Source: Bradyrhizobium sp. ORS 375
GTDB taxonomy: Bacteria > Pseudomonadota > Alphaproteobacteria > Rhizobiales > Xanthobacteraceae
Length of the DNA stretch: 64,000 nt
Assembly: GCF_000239775.1 (NCBI RefSeq)
Contig: NZ_CAFI01000105.1
Location: 1-64,000 of the forward strand
Direction: 5' to 3'
Shown here: positions 1-9,052 of the stretch, piece after piece
How positions within the stretch are numbered: position 1 is the first letter of the stretch
Layout: each line of letters opens with the position of its first letter
Program-made: the position numbers and the translations under genes
Notes under the pieces: model-generated
What the model saw: only the letters and a program-made list of their open reading frames with translations
Databases searched by the model: none
Told to the model about the DNA's origin: nothing

Positions 1-755
1 TCCGCCCCGGCCACCGGCTGCGCATCCAGGGGCCGTATGGCCATGCCTTCCTGCGTCCGGGCGGCGCCGGGCGGCTCGTCCTCGCCGGCAGCGGCACCGG
101 CTTCGCGCCAATCTGGGCGATCGCGGCGATGGCGCTACGCGAGAACCGCAGCCGTCCGATGGTGATCATCGCCGGCGCGAAGAAACTGCCGCAGCTCTAC
201 ATGACGCCGATCCTGGCGCAGCTGGCGCGGCTGCCGAACGTCACGATTGTTCCGACCGTGGAGGAAGGCCCGATCAATCATCCGTCGATCCGCACCGGCC
301 GTATCGAGCCGCACATGCCGACGCTGACGTCCACTGATGTCGTCTATGCCTGCGGCTCGCCGCGCATGGTGACGGCGCTCGCCGGCATGGTCGAGAAGGC
401 CGGCGCGACGTTCTACGCCGATCCGTTCGACTCCGCGCCGCCGGAGGCGCCGTCCGGCCTGATCGGCCGCATCAAGACGCTGGTGGCGCGGCGGCCGCCC
501 GAGCCGGAGCCGAGGCAAGAGAGCGGCAAGAGCCGCGACGGCTCGCTCGATCCGTTCGAGCGCGCGCTGTCGCTGGTGCCGAAGGATCCGATCGAGGACG
601 ATCTCGCCCCGCGCCGCCCCGAGCCCCGCCGCAGCGCCGCCGCCGAACGCGACCACGCGCTGTCGCTGGTCCGCGACCGCGCGCTGGGCGACACCGCGCA
701 AGTGCAGGAGCGCCCGCGGCGCGCCGCCGGGCAGATGGCCTCGGGGCATGTGTGA
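1..755 (+). CDS. FAD/NAD(P)-binding ferredoxin-reductase-like protein, C-terminal part
   Basis: The reading frame is open from base 3, so the gene starts before the window. About 250 residues are visible. The first ones carry a GPYG-x-AFLR stretch followed by LVLAGSGTGFAPIWAIA, the FAD-pocket and NAD(P)-pyrophosphate-binding signatures of the ferredoxin-NADP reductase superfamily. A second nucleotide-binding element is the VVYACGSPRMV segment near base 340. Known members pass electrons between NAD(P)H and a 2Fe-2S centre. Whether the missing N-terminus carries such a ferredoxin domain cannot be seen. The last 80 or so residues are Arg/Pro/Glu-rich and probably disordered, which is longer than usual for the family. 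Substrate and partner are unknown. Confidence 0.8.
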   Translation, partial: RPGHRLRIQGPYGHAFLRPGGAGRLVLAGSGTGFAPIWAIAAMALRENRSRPMVIIAGAKKLPQLYMTPILAQLARLPNVTIVPTVEEGPINHPSIRTGRIEPHMPTLTSTDVVYACGSPRMVTALAGMVEKAGATFYADPFDSAPPEAPSGLIGRIKTLVARRPPEPEPRQESGKSRDGSLDPFERALSLVPKDPIEDDLAPRRPEPRRSAAAERDHALSLVRDRALGDTAQVQERPRRAAGQMASGHV

Positions 756-823
756 AGCGCCCCTGCCGTCGAGGACCGCCGCGTGGCATGGATTTGGGTT
801 CAGAAGGCTCCAAGACCACCGCG

Positions 824-922
824 GTCATCCCCGCGAAAGCGGGGATCCAGTACGCCGCGGCCTCTCGGTGGACCCATTCAGGCCGCGGCGTACTGGATCG
901 CCCGGTCAAGCCGGGCGATGAC
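824..922. repeat. Intergenic palindrome, GTCATCCCCGC family
   Basis: A long imperfect palindrome begins GTCATCCCCGCG and ends CGGGCGATGAC. Its inner arms around 843-863 and 880-900 are almost perfectly complementary (CCAGTACGCCGCGGCC and its complement). It would fold into one long hairpin after the oxidoreductase gene. It may stop transcription, but there is no T-run. Confidence 0.8.
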
Positions 923-975
923 GACTGAGTGCTATGAGACGTCCTAGGCTATTTCTCACGCGCGCTGCGGCGTAT

Positions 976-1013
976 GGATTCTGGGCTCGCGCTTTCGCGC
1001 GCCCCGGAATGAC
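976..1013. repeat. Half copy of a GTCATTCC-type intergenic palindrome
   Basis: GGATTCTGGG...CCCCGGAATGAC matches one arm of the full palindromes found at 2293-2405 and 4492-4609, without the opposite arm. It lies just beyond the stop of the neighbouring leftward gene. Confidence 0.6.
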
Positions 1014-1039
1014 ACCGAGTTTGTGGAAGCCGTCGCACC

Positions 1040-2212
1040 TCAGATCAGCTTGCGCCGTGCGAGGCTGCGCATCAGCGCGCCCACCCCGAAAGTCCATGGC
1101 TCGCATTCGTCGCTGTTGCGCATGCGGTTGACGAGGCGGCCGAGCTGGGGCGCGGAGATGGTGACGATGTCGTCACGCTTGTGCGTAAAACCCTGGCCCG
1201 GCGCGTCGCGGTCCTTGACGGGGGCGAACATGGTGCCGAGGAACAGCGCGAAGCCGTCGGGGTATTGATGCACGGCGCCGATGGTCTGGGCGACGAGATC
1301 GGTCGGGTCTCGGCTGATCTTCGAGATCGAGGAATGGCCGTCGAGCACGAAGCCGTCGCTGCCGGTGACGTTGAGCGCGACATCCATCTTCCTGACGTCG
1401 TCGAGCGAAAAGCTCTTGTCGAACAGGCGCAGCAAGGGGCCGATCGCGCAGGAGGCGTTGTTGTCCTTGGCCTTGGACAAGAGCAGCGCCGAGCGGCCCT
1501 CGAAATCGCGCAGATTGACGTCGTTGCCGAGCGTCGCGCCGACGATGGCGCCGCGGCTCGACACGATCAGCACGACCTCCGGCTCCGGATTGTTCCAGGT
1601 CGATTTCGGATGCAGCCCGGCATCCATGCCGGTGCCGACCGATGACAAGGTCGGTGCCTTGGTGAAGACCTCGGCGTCGGGGCCGATGCCGACCTCCAGA
1701 TACTGGCTCCAGGCGTTCTGCTCGATCAGCACCTGCTTGAGGTGCATCGCCTGGTCGGAGCCCGGCTTGAGCTTGGAGAAATCGTCGCCGACCAGACGCA
1801 CCACCTCTGTCCGGATCGCCTCGGCCGAGGCCGGATTGCCGCGCGCGCGCTCCTCGATGACGCGCTCCAGCATCGAGATCGCGAAGGTGACGCCGGCGGC
1901 CTTGAGCACCTGCAGATCGACCGGGGCCAGCAGCCACGGTTTTGCCGGATCGCGGCGGTCCGGCGCCGTGTTGGCGAGGATGGCGGCGAGATCGCCGATG
2001 CGCTCGCCCTTCATCGCGCCCAGGGTGGCCGCCGGATCGTCGTGCTCGCACAGCGCGGTGACGGTGGGAAAAGCGGAGGTGACGTCGAACACGCCGTCAT
2101 CGCGCACGGCGACCACGGCCGGGCCGTCGACATCGGGCCGCCAGACACGGCCGACCAGCGTGCCGCTGGTGCCGTCGTCGGGCAATACGGTCTCGGGCGT
2201 CAGATCGATCAT
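1040..2212 (-). CDS. Fumarylacetoacetate hydrolase (FAH) family protein
   Basis: A 390-residue protein with the FAH-family C-terminal fold: metal-binding and glycine-rich segments around NNPEPEVVLIVSSRGAIVGATLGNDVNLRDFEGRSAL resemble the family's conserved E-P-E-V...GNDV(N/S)xRD(F/I)E core. Members hydrolyse or decarboxylate beta-diketo acids in aromatic or sugar acid catabolism. The precise substrate cannot be told. The start at 2212 is chosen because GGGGAG lies about 8 bases ahead. A longer frame to 2287 has no ribosome site and starts inside intergenic DNA. It stands alone between palindromic repeats. Confidence 0.85.
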   Translation of the reverse strand: MIDLTPETVLPDDGTSGTLVGRVWRPDVDGPAVVAVRDDGVFDVTSAFPTVTALCEHDDPAATLGAMKGERIGDLAAILANTAPDRRDPAKPWLLAPVDLQVLKAAGVTFAISMLERVIEERARGNPASAEAIRTEVVRLVGDDFSKLKPGSDQAMHLKQVLIEQNAWSQYLEVGIGPDAEVFTKAPTLSSVGTGMDAGLHPKSTWNNPEPEVVLIVSSRGAIVGATLGNDVNLRDFEGRSALLLSKAKDNNASCAIGPLLRLFDKSFSLDDVRKMDVALNVTGSDGFVLDGHSSISKISRDPTDLVAQTIGAVHQYPDGFALFLGTMFAPVKDRDAPGQGFTHKRDDIVTISAPQLGRLVNRMRNSDECEPWTFGVGALMRSLARRKLI

Positions 2213-2292
2213 GGCGGCGTGCTCCCCATTGTTCTTGTTGCTCGGGGAGCAGAGGTAGCATCGGCCGGAGCCAACTCCAAGCCACACGCTCC

Positions 2293-2405
2293 GTCATTCC
2301 GGGGCAAGGCCATAGGCCTTGAACCCGGAATCCCGAGATGAGGCGCGGGAGCAAGACAAGCGCGAGATTCCGGGTTCGAGGCCTTCGGCCTCGCCCCGGA
2401 ATGAC
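2293..2405. repeat. Intergenic palindrome, GTCATTCCGGGG family
   Basis: Opens GTCATTCCGGGGCAAGG and closes CCTCGCCCCGGAATGAC, with internal short palindromes (AAGGCCATAGGCCTT; GAGGCCTTCGGCCTC). It fills most of the gap between two leftward genes. Same family as 4492-4609 and the half copy at 976-1013. Confidence 0.85.
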
Positions 2406-2417
2406 GGCGAGGTCCCT

Positions 2418-3371
2418 TCACGGATTCGGCGAGCTCTCGCCGGCGACCTGCAGCAGCTGCGAGCGGCGGACGCGCTCGCGGTGGGCGGTGTAGAGGCCGC
2501 TGGACACGATGAAGGCGGCGCCGACGATGGTCCAGACATCCGGCAGTTCGCCGAACACCAGGAAGCCGAGGATGCTGACCCATAGCAGCTGGGTGTAGGA
2601 GAACGGCGCCAGCACCGAGGCGTCGGCATAGCGGAAGGCGAGCACGACGATCCACTGCCCCATGGTCGAGGCGATTCCGACCAGCACGCCGAAGCCGATG
2701 TCCTGCCAGGACGGCGTGACCCACACGAACGGCACCATCATCGACAGCATGCAGACGCCGGCGATCGACGAATAGGTCATGATGGTGATGGCGTGCTCGC
2801 GGCCGCTCATCATGCGCGTCATGATCAGGGTGCAGGCCCAGGCGAAGGCCGAGGCGATCGGAAACAGCGCAGCGAGATGGAAGGCGCCGGTGCCGGGACG
2901 GAGAATGATCAGCACGCCGAACAGGCCGACCGCGGTTGCGATCCAGCGGCGCAGGCCGACCTTCTCGCTGAGGAAGACGATCGACAGCGCGGTGACGAAC
3001 AGCGGCGCGACGAAGCCGGTGGCGGAGGCTTCCGCGATCGGCAGATAGCGTAAACCGGTGATGAACATCAGCGACGAGCCGAGCAGCGCGACGCCGCGCA
3101 GCAGATGGAACTTCAGCCGCTCGGTGCGCATCGCAAACAGCGGCGAGCCCGGGATCATCGCCGGCACCATGATCATCGCGAACACCACGAAGCGGATCCA
3201 GGTGATCTCGATCGAGGGCAGCGTCTTGGAGAGATATTTCGCGGTGACGTCCGAGGTGCCGAGGAACACGGTCGACAGCAGGATCAGCGCGATGCCGCGG
3301 AACGGCCGGTCGGCGCGCGCGGGGGCGCGCTTGTGCGCATCCTTCGGCTTCTCCTGCAGGGAGGTCGGCAT
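2418..3371 (-). CDS. EamA/DMT-family inner-membrane transporter
   Basis: 317 residues with about ten hydrophobic helices in two repeated halves, the layout of EamA (drug/metabolite transporter) proteins. The first half starts RGIALILLSTVFLGTSDVTAKYL, and a family-typical stretch WIRFVVFAMIMVP follows. Substrates of this family include amino acids, nucleosides and riboflavin; none can be assigned here. The start at 3371 (MPTSLQEK) gives a short basic leader before helix 1. A GTG at 3476 would add 35 residues of low-complexity sequence, and neither start has a clear ribosome site, so the N-terminus is uncertain. Confidence 0.82.
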   Translation of the reverse strand: MPTSLQEKPKDAHKRAPARADRPFRGIALILLSTVFLGTSDVTAKYLSKTLPSIEITWIRFVVFAMIMVPAMIPGSPLFAMRTERLKFHLLRGVALLGSSLMFITGLRYLPIAEASATGFVAPLFVTALSIVFLSEKVGLRRWIATAVGLFGVLIILRPGTGAFHLAALFPIASAFAWACTLIMTRMMSGREHAITIMTYSSIAGVCMLSMMVPFVWVTPSWQDIGFGVLVGIASTMGQWIVVLAFRYADASVLAPFSYTQLLWVSILGFLVFGELPDVWTIVGAAFIVSSGLYTAHRERVRRSQLLQVAGESSPNP

Positions 3372-3567
3372 GTCGTCGAGCCGCGCGGCGGCTGCCGCAC
3401 TCGGGGGCGGGGTCACGGTCGAACTCGAAAGGTTGAAGCAGAACGATTCGGTGAGAGGCGACAAAACGCCAATCACGCCGCCGCGACAACCCGTTGAAAG
3501 CGGGCAGCATCTATGCGCTGGCCACGCGCCGGAGTAGCAAACATCCGTAATTGTCCGTGATGCTGCA

Positions 3568-4407
3568 CTACAGCATCGGCAGGCCCCGCGGCTTCGGCCC
3601 GCGCGGGAAGGCGCGGTCGATCGCGGCGATGTCGGCGGCGGTCAGCTCGATGTCGCCGGCGGCGGCGTTCTCCTCCGCATGCTCCGGCCGGGAAGCCTTG
3701 GGAATCGCGAGCAGCGACGCGGCGCGCGTCAGGAAGGCGAGCGCGATCTGGCGTGGCGTGGCGTTATGCTGCTCTGCAATGCGCCGTAATACCTCGCCGC
3801 CGGGACTGCGCGGCTCGGGGAAATCATCGTGACCGAACGGCGAATACGCGACCACGGCGACGCCATGCTGGCCGCACCACGGGATGACTGCGTGCTCGAT
3901 GGCGCGCTCCTGCAGATGGTAGAGCACCTGGTTGCAGGCGATCTTGCCGGGGCCTGCGACATCCAGCAGCTCGTCGAGATCGTCGACGTCGAAATTGCTG
4001 ACACCCCAAGAGGCGATCTTGCCGGCGGCTTTCAGCTCCTCGAATGCGGCGGCGGTGTCCTCGAGCGGATAGGAGCCGGGCCAATGCAGCAAATAGCAAT
4101 CGAGGCGATCCGTCTTCAGCCGCTTCAGCGAGCGCTCGCAGGCGGTGATGGTGCCCTTGCGGGAAGCGTTGCTCGGCAGCACTTTTGAGACCAGGAACAC
4201 CTCATCGCGCCGGCCCGCGATCGCCTCGGCAATGACGAGCTCGGCGTCGCCATACATCTCCGCGGTGTCGATATGCGTCATGCCACGGTCGAGCCCGTGC
4301 TGCAACGTGGTGATGGCGCGCCTGCGGTCGGCGTGGTCGAGATACCAGGTGCCCTGCCCGATCACCGAGACGCCGGCACCGCCGGTTCCGAATGTCTTGT
4401 GCTTCAT
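3568..4407 (-). CDS. Aldo/keto reductase
   Basis: 279 residues. The N-terminal half has GMTHIDTAEMYGDAE, which supplies the catalytic Asp and Tyr of the family. Further on are VSKVLPSNAS (catalytic Lys), DCYLLHWPG (catalytic His) and ASWGVSNFDVDDL. Members reduce aldehydes and ketones with NADPH in the cytoplasm. The start at 4407 is preferred: an upstream extension to 4623 would simply translate the palindromic repeat at 4492-4609. The physiological substrate is not visible. Confidence 0.9.
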   Translation of the reverse strand: MKHKTFGTGGAGVSVIGQGTWYLDHADRRRAITTLQHGLDRGMTHIDTAEMYGDAELVIAEAIAGRRDEVFLVSKVLPSNASRKGTITACERSLKRLKTDRLDCYLLHWPGSYPLEDTAAAFEELKAAGKIASWGVSNFDVDDLDELLDVAGPGKIACNQVLYHLQERAIEHAVIPWCGQHGVAVVAYSPFGHDDFPEPRSPGGEVLRRIAEQHNATPRQIALAFLTRAASLLAIPKASRPEHAEENAAAGDIELTAADIAAIDRAFPRGPKPRGLPML

Positions 4408-4491
4408 GGCGGCGAGCATAGAGGACGGCGGGGATGGCGTCGATTGCCCAGGCCCCGTCACTCTTGCGCTGCGCGCGCCCTCCTCACGCCC

Positions 4492-4609
4492 GTCATTCCG
4501 GGGCGAGGCCGCAGGCCTCGAACCCGGAATCTCGATGCGGTGGACATGAATCAGTGCAAACCAATCTCGAGATTCCGGGTTCGACGCTGGCGCGTCGCCC
4601 CGGAATGAC
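4492..4609. repeat. Intergenic palindrome, GTCATTCCGGGG family
   Basis: Opens GTCATTCCGGGGCGAGGC and closes GCCCCGGAATGAC around two inverted CCCGGAATCTCGA arms. It lies 14 bases beyond the nasC stop codon and could form the 3' end hairpin of the nitrate operon. Confidence 0.85.
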
Positions 4610-4622
4610 GGTCGTGGTGGCA

Positions 4623-7316
4623 CTAGCTCGCCACTTTCACTGCATCAGCCGCCTGCGCCGGCACCTGCGCGATCAGCCGCTTCATCTCGGGGATGCAGGA
4701 GCCGCAATTGGTGCCGGCCTTGATCCGCGCGCCGATGGCGGCGGGCGTGCGGGCGCCGGCGGCGATGGCCTCGCAGATGGTGTCGCGGCCGACGCCGAAG
4801 CAGGCGCAGACGATCGGGCCGCCACTGGCGCCCTCCGGCGCGCGGCCTGACAGCAGCATGCGGCGCTGCTCGTCATCGAGGCGGTCGGCCGCGAACATCG
4901 TCTTCACGACGTTCCAATCGCCGGCGTCATGGCCGGGGCCGACGAACAGACAGGTCTCGATGCGGTCGCCGTCGAAGGATGCCGCGCGATAGACGCCGCC
5001 GCCGACATCCATGTAGTCGGCGACATCATCGGTGGCGCGCGCCTTCAGCCAGGCCGGCCACCGCATGAGGTCGCCATTGTCGGCGAACAGATAACCGAAG
5101 CCGCCTTGCACCGTCGCACGCACCCACCACAGGTTGGACGGCAGCGACAGCTCGGTGCGCGACAGGATGAAGCCGCGGAAGACGTACTCGTAAGGTGAGA
5201 TCGCGGCCGGCGTCGCCTTGGCCTCGGGCTGGCCGGAGAACGGGTCGGTATGCGCGGCGACCAGCGCGCCGACGCGGCCGTGCGAGGAGTTGCTCGCGTT
5301 CCAGTGGATCGGCGCGAACAGCATGCTGCGCTGCTGGCGCTCGCTGACGACCACTTTCAGAATGCACTGGCCGTGCTCGGTCGTCACCTTGGCGAAACCG
5401 TCCGGCATCAGGCCGTAACGCAGCGCGTCGTCCGGATGCACCTCGACGAACGGCTCCGGCAGATGCGATCCGAGACGCGGGCTGAGGCCGGTGCGGGTCA
5501 TCGTGTGCCACTGGTCGCGGATGCGCCCGGTGTTCAGCCGCAAGGGCCGCGCAGCCGTGGTCTCGCTCCGCAGCGCCGGCACCTCCGGCGCGACGAAGCG
5601 CGCCTTGCGGTCGTGGGCGTAGAAGGCGCCGTCGGCGAAGAAGCGCGGCGACGGCGGCTTGCCGGCGCGCACCGGCCATTGCACCGGCGCCATCGACTCG
5701 TATTCCTCATCCGACAGCGTCGCCAGACCACCGATGTCGAAATCGCGGCTGTCGTCGTTCTCGAACGCCGACAGCGCGGCGTGCTCGCGGAACACATCCG
5801 CGGCGGAGGTGTAGCTGAACGCGGCGGCGTGACCGAGCCGCTTGCCGACCTCGCTCAGCATCCACCAGTCCGGCTTGGCTTCGCCGGCCGGCGGCAGGAA
5901 GGCGCGCTGTCGTGAGATGCGCCGCTCGGAATTGGTGACGGTGCCCGACTTCTCGCCCCAGGCCTGCGCCGGCAACAGCACATGCGCGCCAACGTCGACG
6001 GTGTCGTTGGAGCGAACGTTCTCGGAGACGACGAACAGCTCGAGCTTCTTCAGCGCCGCACGCACCAGATCGGCGTCGGGCAGCGACACCGCGGGGTTGG
6101 TGCCGATCACCCACAAGGCCTTGATCTGGCCGCGCGCGATCGCCTCGAACATCTGCACCGCCTTGAGCCCCTCGTGAGTGGCGATGTCGGAGGCCTTCCA
6201 GAAGCGGCGGACGCGGTCGATATCCGGCGGCGTGAAGTTCATGTGAGCCGCAAGCTGGTTGGCGAGCCCGCCGACCTCGCGGCCGCCCATCGCATTGGGC
6301 TGGCCGGTCAGCGAGAACGGCCCCGTGCCCGGCTTGCCGATGCGCGCCGTGGCGAGATGACAGTTGAGGATCGCGTTGACCTTGTCGGTGCCCTGCGCCG
6401 ACTGGTTGACACCTTGGGAATACAGCGTGACCACCTTGGGCGTGTCGCGGAACAGCTTGAAGAAGGCGGCGACATCGGCTTCCGACAGGCCGGTGGCGAG
6501 CGCGGTCGCAGCGGCGCTGCCGGCGAGATTGCGGGCGCGCGCGAGCGTGTCGTCGAAGCCCAGGGTGTGGCGCGCAATGTAGTCGCGATCGAGCGCGCCG
6601 GCGTCGGCGAGATGCACCAGCAGGCCGGAGAATAGCGCGGCATCAGTGCCGGGCTTCAGGCCGAGAAACAGGTCCGCCTCGCTCGACGTGTCGGTGCGGC
6701 GGGGATCGATGACCACGAACTTCGCGCCGCGGGCCTGCTTGTTCGCCAGCATGCGCTGGTACAGCACCGGGTGGCACCAGGCGGCATTGCTGCCGACGAA
6801 CACCAGCAGATCGGCCTGGTCGAGATCCTCATAGGTGCCCGGCACGGTGTCGGCGCCGAAGGCGCGGCGATGGCCGGCGACCGAGGACGCCATGCACAGC
6901 CGCGAATTGGTGTCGACATTGGCCGAGCCGAGAAAACCCTTCATCAGCTTGTTGGCGACGTAATAATCCTCGGTCAGCATCTGGCCGGAGAGATAGAACG
7001 CGACCGCGTCCTCGCCGTCGCGGGCGACAATGTGCTTCAGCCGGCTTGCGACGTGATCCAGTGCATCGCTCCAGGCCACCCGCTCCATGCCATGCTTGCA
7101 GCGGATCATCGGATACAGCAGCCGATTGTCGAGCCCGAGCGTCTCGCCGAGCGCCGAGCCCTTCGAGCAGAGCCGGCCGAGATTGGCGGGGTGCACGGGA
7201 TCGCCCGAGATGGCCGCGCCGCCGCTGCCGTCAGGCGTGGCGAGCACGCCGCAGCCGACGCCACAGTAAGGACAGGCGGTTCGCACCGTACGCAATTTCG
7301 GATCAACACTCGTCAT
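4623..7316 (-). CDS. nasC: Assimilatory nitrate reductase catalytic subunit
   Basis: 897 residues, a cytoplasmic molybdopterin oxidoreductase reducing nitrate to nitrite. The N-terminal 4Fe-4S site is C15-x2-C18-x3-C22 with C50. The molybdopterin and nucleotide-binding regions follow (DTNSRLCMASSV; GTNPAVSLPDADLV). The dinucleotide-binding domain is near residues 600-720. At the C-terminus a BFD-like 2Fe-2S domain reads CACFGVG...NCGSC, as in NasA/NasC-type enzymes that take electrons from an NAD(P)H flavoprotein. It is last in the leftward operon after flp, with a 16-base gap. The start at 7316 agrees with the family N-terminus, which lies close to the cluster. In B. diazoefficiens NasC works with Flp and Bjgb. 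Confidence 0.95.
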   Translation of the reverse strand: MTSVDPKLRTVRTACPYCGVGCGVLATPDGSGGAAISGDPVHPANLGRLCSKGSALGETLGLDNRLLYPMIRCKHGMERVAWSDALDHVASRLKHIVARDGEDAVAFYLSGQMLTEDYYVANKLMKGFLGSANVDTNSRLCMASSVAGHRRAFGADTVPGTYEDLDQADLLVFVGSNAAWCHPVLYQRMLANKQARGAKFVVIDPRRTDTSSEADLFLGLKPGTDAALFSGLLVHLADAGALDRDYIARHTLGFDDTLARARNLAGSAAATALATGLSEADVAAFFKLFRDTPKVVTLYSQGVNQSAQGTDKVNAILNCHLATARIGKPGTGPFSLTGQPNAMGGREVGGLANQLAAHMNFTPPDIDRVRRFWKASDIATHEGLKAVQMFEAIARGQIKALWVIGTNPAVSLPDADLVRAALKKLELFVVSENVRSNDTVDVGAHVLLPAQAWGEKSGTVTNSERRISRQRAFLPPAGEAKPDWWMLSEVGKRLGHAAAFSYTSAADVFREHAALSAFENDDSRDFDIGGLATLSDEEYESMAPVQWPVRAGKPPSPRFFADGAFYAHDRKARFVAPEVPALRSETTAARPLRLNTGRIRDQWHTMTRTGLSPRLGSHLPEPFVEVHPDDALRYGLMPDGFAKVTTEHGQCILKVVVSERQQRSMLFAPIHWNASNSSHGRVGALVAAHTDPFSGQPEAKATPAAISPYEYVFRGFILSRTELSLPSNLWWVRATVQGGFGYLFADNGDLMRWPAWLKARATDDVADYMDVGGGVYRAASFDGDRIETCLFVGPGHDAGDWNVVKTMFAADRLDDEQRRMLLSGRAPEGASGGPIVCACFGVGRDTICEAIAAGARTPAAIGARIKAGTNCGSCIPEMKRLIAQVPAQAADAVKVAS

Positions 7317-7332
7317 CGTGCGAGGCCCCCTC

Positions 7333-8541
7333 TCACGCCGCCCGCGTCCCCACGCGGCCGAACATCATCTCGGTCCGGATCGATACGATCGGTTCATTCC
7401 TGCGGATCAGGTCGCGATACCAGAGCGCATCCTGGGTGTCGCCGATCAGCACGGCGCCGGTGAGACGGCCAGCAGCGATCACCAGCTTCTTGTAGATGCC
7501 ACGTCTGGCATCGTTGAGGACGATCGCCTCGCTGCCTTCCGCACCGATGAAGTCACCGGCGGAAAACACCGCGACGCCGGAGACCTTCAGATTGGTCGAG
7601 ACGACACTTCCGCCATAACTGGACTTGCGGCCGGCCAGATGCCGCGCCAGCACCTTCGCCTGCTCATAGGCGGGCTCCACCAGCCCGTAGCAGGTGCCGC
7701 GATGCTCGGCGCATTCACCGAGCGCGAAGATGCCGGGCGCCGAGGTCTGCATCGCGTCGTCGACGACGATGCCGCGATTGACGGCAAGCCCCGCCTGCTT
7801 CGCGAGCGCGACATTGGGCTTGATGCCGGCGGCAAAGATCACGGCGTCGGCGGCGATGCGCCGTCCATCGGCGAGCTCGACGCTTTCGACACGCGCCTCG
7901 CCATGGATCGCCGCCGTACTGGCCTGAAGAAGTACCTCGATGCCCTTGCGCTCGACCAACACCTTCAAGAGCGCGGCCGCCGGCGCATCGAGCTGACGCT
8001 CCATCAAGCGATCCATCAGGTGCAGCAGCGTCACGGTGGCTCCGGCGCGCGCGAGACCATAGGCGGCCTCCAGCCCGAGCAGTCCGCCACCAACGACCAC
8101 CACGCGCGCCTTCTTCGCGGCGAGGCTCAGCAGCACGTCGGTATCACGGCTATCGCGGAAGGTGTGGACGCCCGGGAGATCGGCGCCGGGCACCGGCAGG
8201 CGCAGCGGCAGTGAGCCGGTGGCGAGCACCAGACGCGAGAACGCCACGTTCTCATCGTTCTCGATCTGCAGCTCGCGGCGGCCGACATCGATGCCGGTAA
8301 CGCGCGCGCCGTACTTCAAGGTCACGCCGCGCTCGCGCCACCAGGCGGCGGGCTTCAGCTCGATCTCGTGCGAGGCCGCCTCGCCGGCCAGCACCGACGA
8401 CAGCAGCACGCGGTTATAGGCGAGTCGCGGCTCCTCGCCGATCACGGCAATCGCGTAGCGGCCGAGCGCCGTGTGCGACAGCTCCTCGACCAGCTTCGCG
8501 GCGGCCATGCCGTTGCCGACGATGACGAGCGGCTCACTCAA
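7333..8541 (-). CDS. flp: FAD-dependent NAD(P)H oxidoreductase of nitrate assimilation
   Basis: 402 residues. An FAD-binding GxGxxA motif (IVGNGMAAAKLVEE) lies at the N-terminus and an NAD(P)-binding VVVVGGGLLGLEAA near residue 147. The rest resembles the flavin half of NirB and rubredoxin reductase, but the siroheme part of NirB is absent. In B. diazoefficiens the equivalent Flp supplies electrons to NasC and reduces the haemoglobin for NO detoxification. Here it starts 5 bases after the globin stop and ends 16 bases before nasC, so the three are clearly co-transcribed. Confidence 0.9.
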   Translation of the reverse strand: MSEPLVIVGNGMAAAKLVEELSHTALGRYAIAVIGEEPRLAYNRVLLSSVLAGEAASHEIELKPAAWWRERGVTLKYGARVTGIDVGRRELQIENDENVAFSRLVLATGSLPLRLPVPGADLPGVHTFRDSRDTDVLLSLAAKKARVVVVGGGLLGLEAAYGLARAGATVTLLHLMDRLMERQLDAPAAALLKVLVERKGIEVLLQASTAAIHGEARVESVELADGRRIAADAVIFAAGIKPNVALAKQAGLAVNRGIVVDDAMQTSAPGIFALGECAEHRGTCYGLVEPAYEQAKVLARHLAGRKSSYGGSVVSTNLKVSGVAVFSAGDFIGAEGSEAIVLNDARRGIYKKLVIAAGRLTGAVLIGDTQDALWYRDLIRRNEPIVSIRTEMMFGRVGTRAA

Positions 8542-8546
8542 ATGAC

Positions 8547-8972
8547 CTACTCCGCTGCCTGTGCATTGCCATAGGCTTCCGCGATCATGAAGCTCGATAG
8601 CGTGCCATAGGCCGCCGTCCAGGCGTCAGCGACCTCGGGCGTCCAGGCTTCACCCAGCCCCTTCTCGAGAGTCCACAGCAGCGCCGCGCCGACCACGGGA
8701 TAGTGCTCGGGTTTGGCGTTGTAATTCACGTGACGCTTGGCCAGCGCGCTCGCCGCCGGCAGGATCGCAGGCAGGTTCGAAAGTCCGTTCACGACGACAG
8801 CCAGGGTAGCCATCAGCTTCTTGCGCTGTTCGGTGAGATCGTCGGGAAACATCGCGCGCACCTGCGGCGCAATTTCGAACAGGCGGCCGTAGAAGATCGT
8901 CGCGGCGTGATCGGAGATCGGCGCGACCTTGGCAAAACTCTCCTGAACCAATGCGATCTGAGACGGCGTCAT
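8547..8972 (-). CDS. bjgb: Single-domain haemoglobin (NO-detoxifying, nitrate operon)
   Basis: 141 residues covering one globin domain with no flavin reductase domain. Recognisable residues are the B10 tyrosine (Y28, in IFYGRLF) and the proximal F8 histidine (H81, in AKRHVNY). Such globins turn NO into nitrate using O2. In B. diazoefficiens the counterpart protects against NO formed during nitrate assimilation. The AAGGA ribosome site is 7 bases before the ATG. The operon neighbours (nrtABC upstream, flp and nasC downstream) support the same role. A narK gene, found before the globin in B. diazoefficiens, is missing here. Confidence 0.93.
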   Translation of the reverse strand: MTPSQIALVQESFAKVAPISDHAATIFYGRLFEIAPQVRAMFPDDLTEQRKKLMATLAVVVNGLSNLPAILPAASALAKRHVNYNAKPEHYPVVGAALLWTLEKGLGEAWTPEVADAWTAAYGTLSSFMIAEAYGNAQAAE

Positions 8973-9014
8973 GGGAAATCCTTATGATGAAACGAGAACC
9001 CGTTAGTCGCCGGG

Positions 9015-9044
9015 GGCGGAGAGCGGTTCGATCCGCCCTCCGCC
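9015..9044 (-). terminator. Intercistronic hairpin between nrtC and the globin gene
   Basis: GGCGGAG-A-GCGG / CCGC-C-CTCCGCC forms a 12-bp stem with one mismatch and a TTCGAT loop. It begins 8 bases after the nrtC stop. There is no T-run, so it could be an attenuator or an mRNA 3'-end stabiliser rather than a full terminator. Confidence 0.5.
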
Positions 9045-9052
9045 TTCGATCG

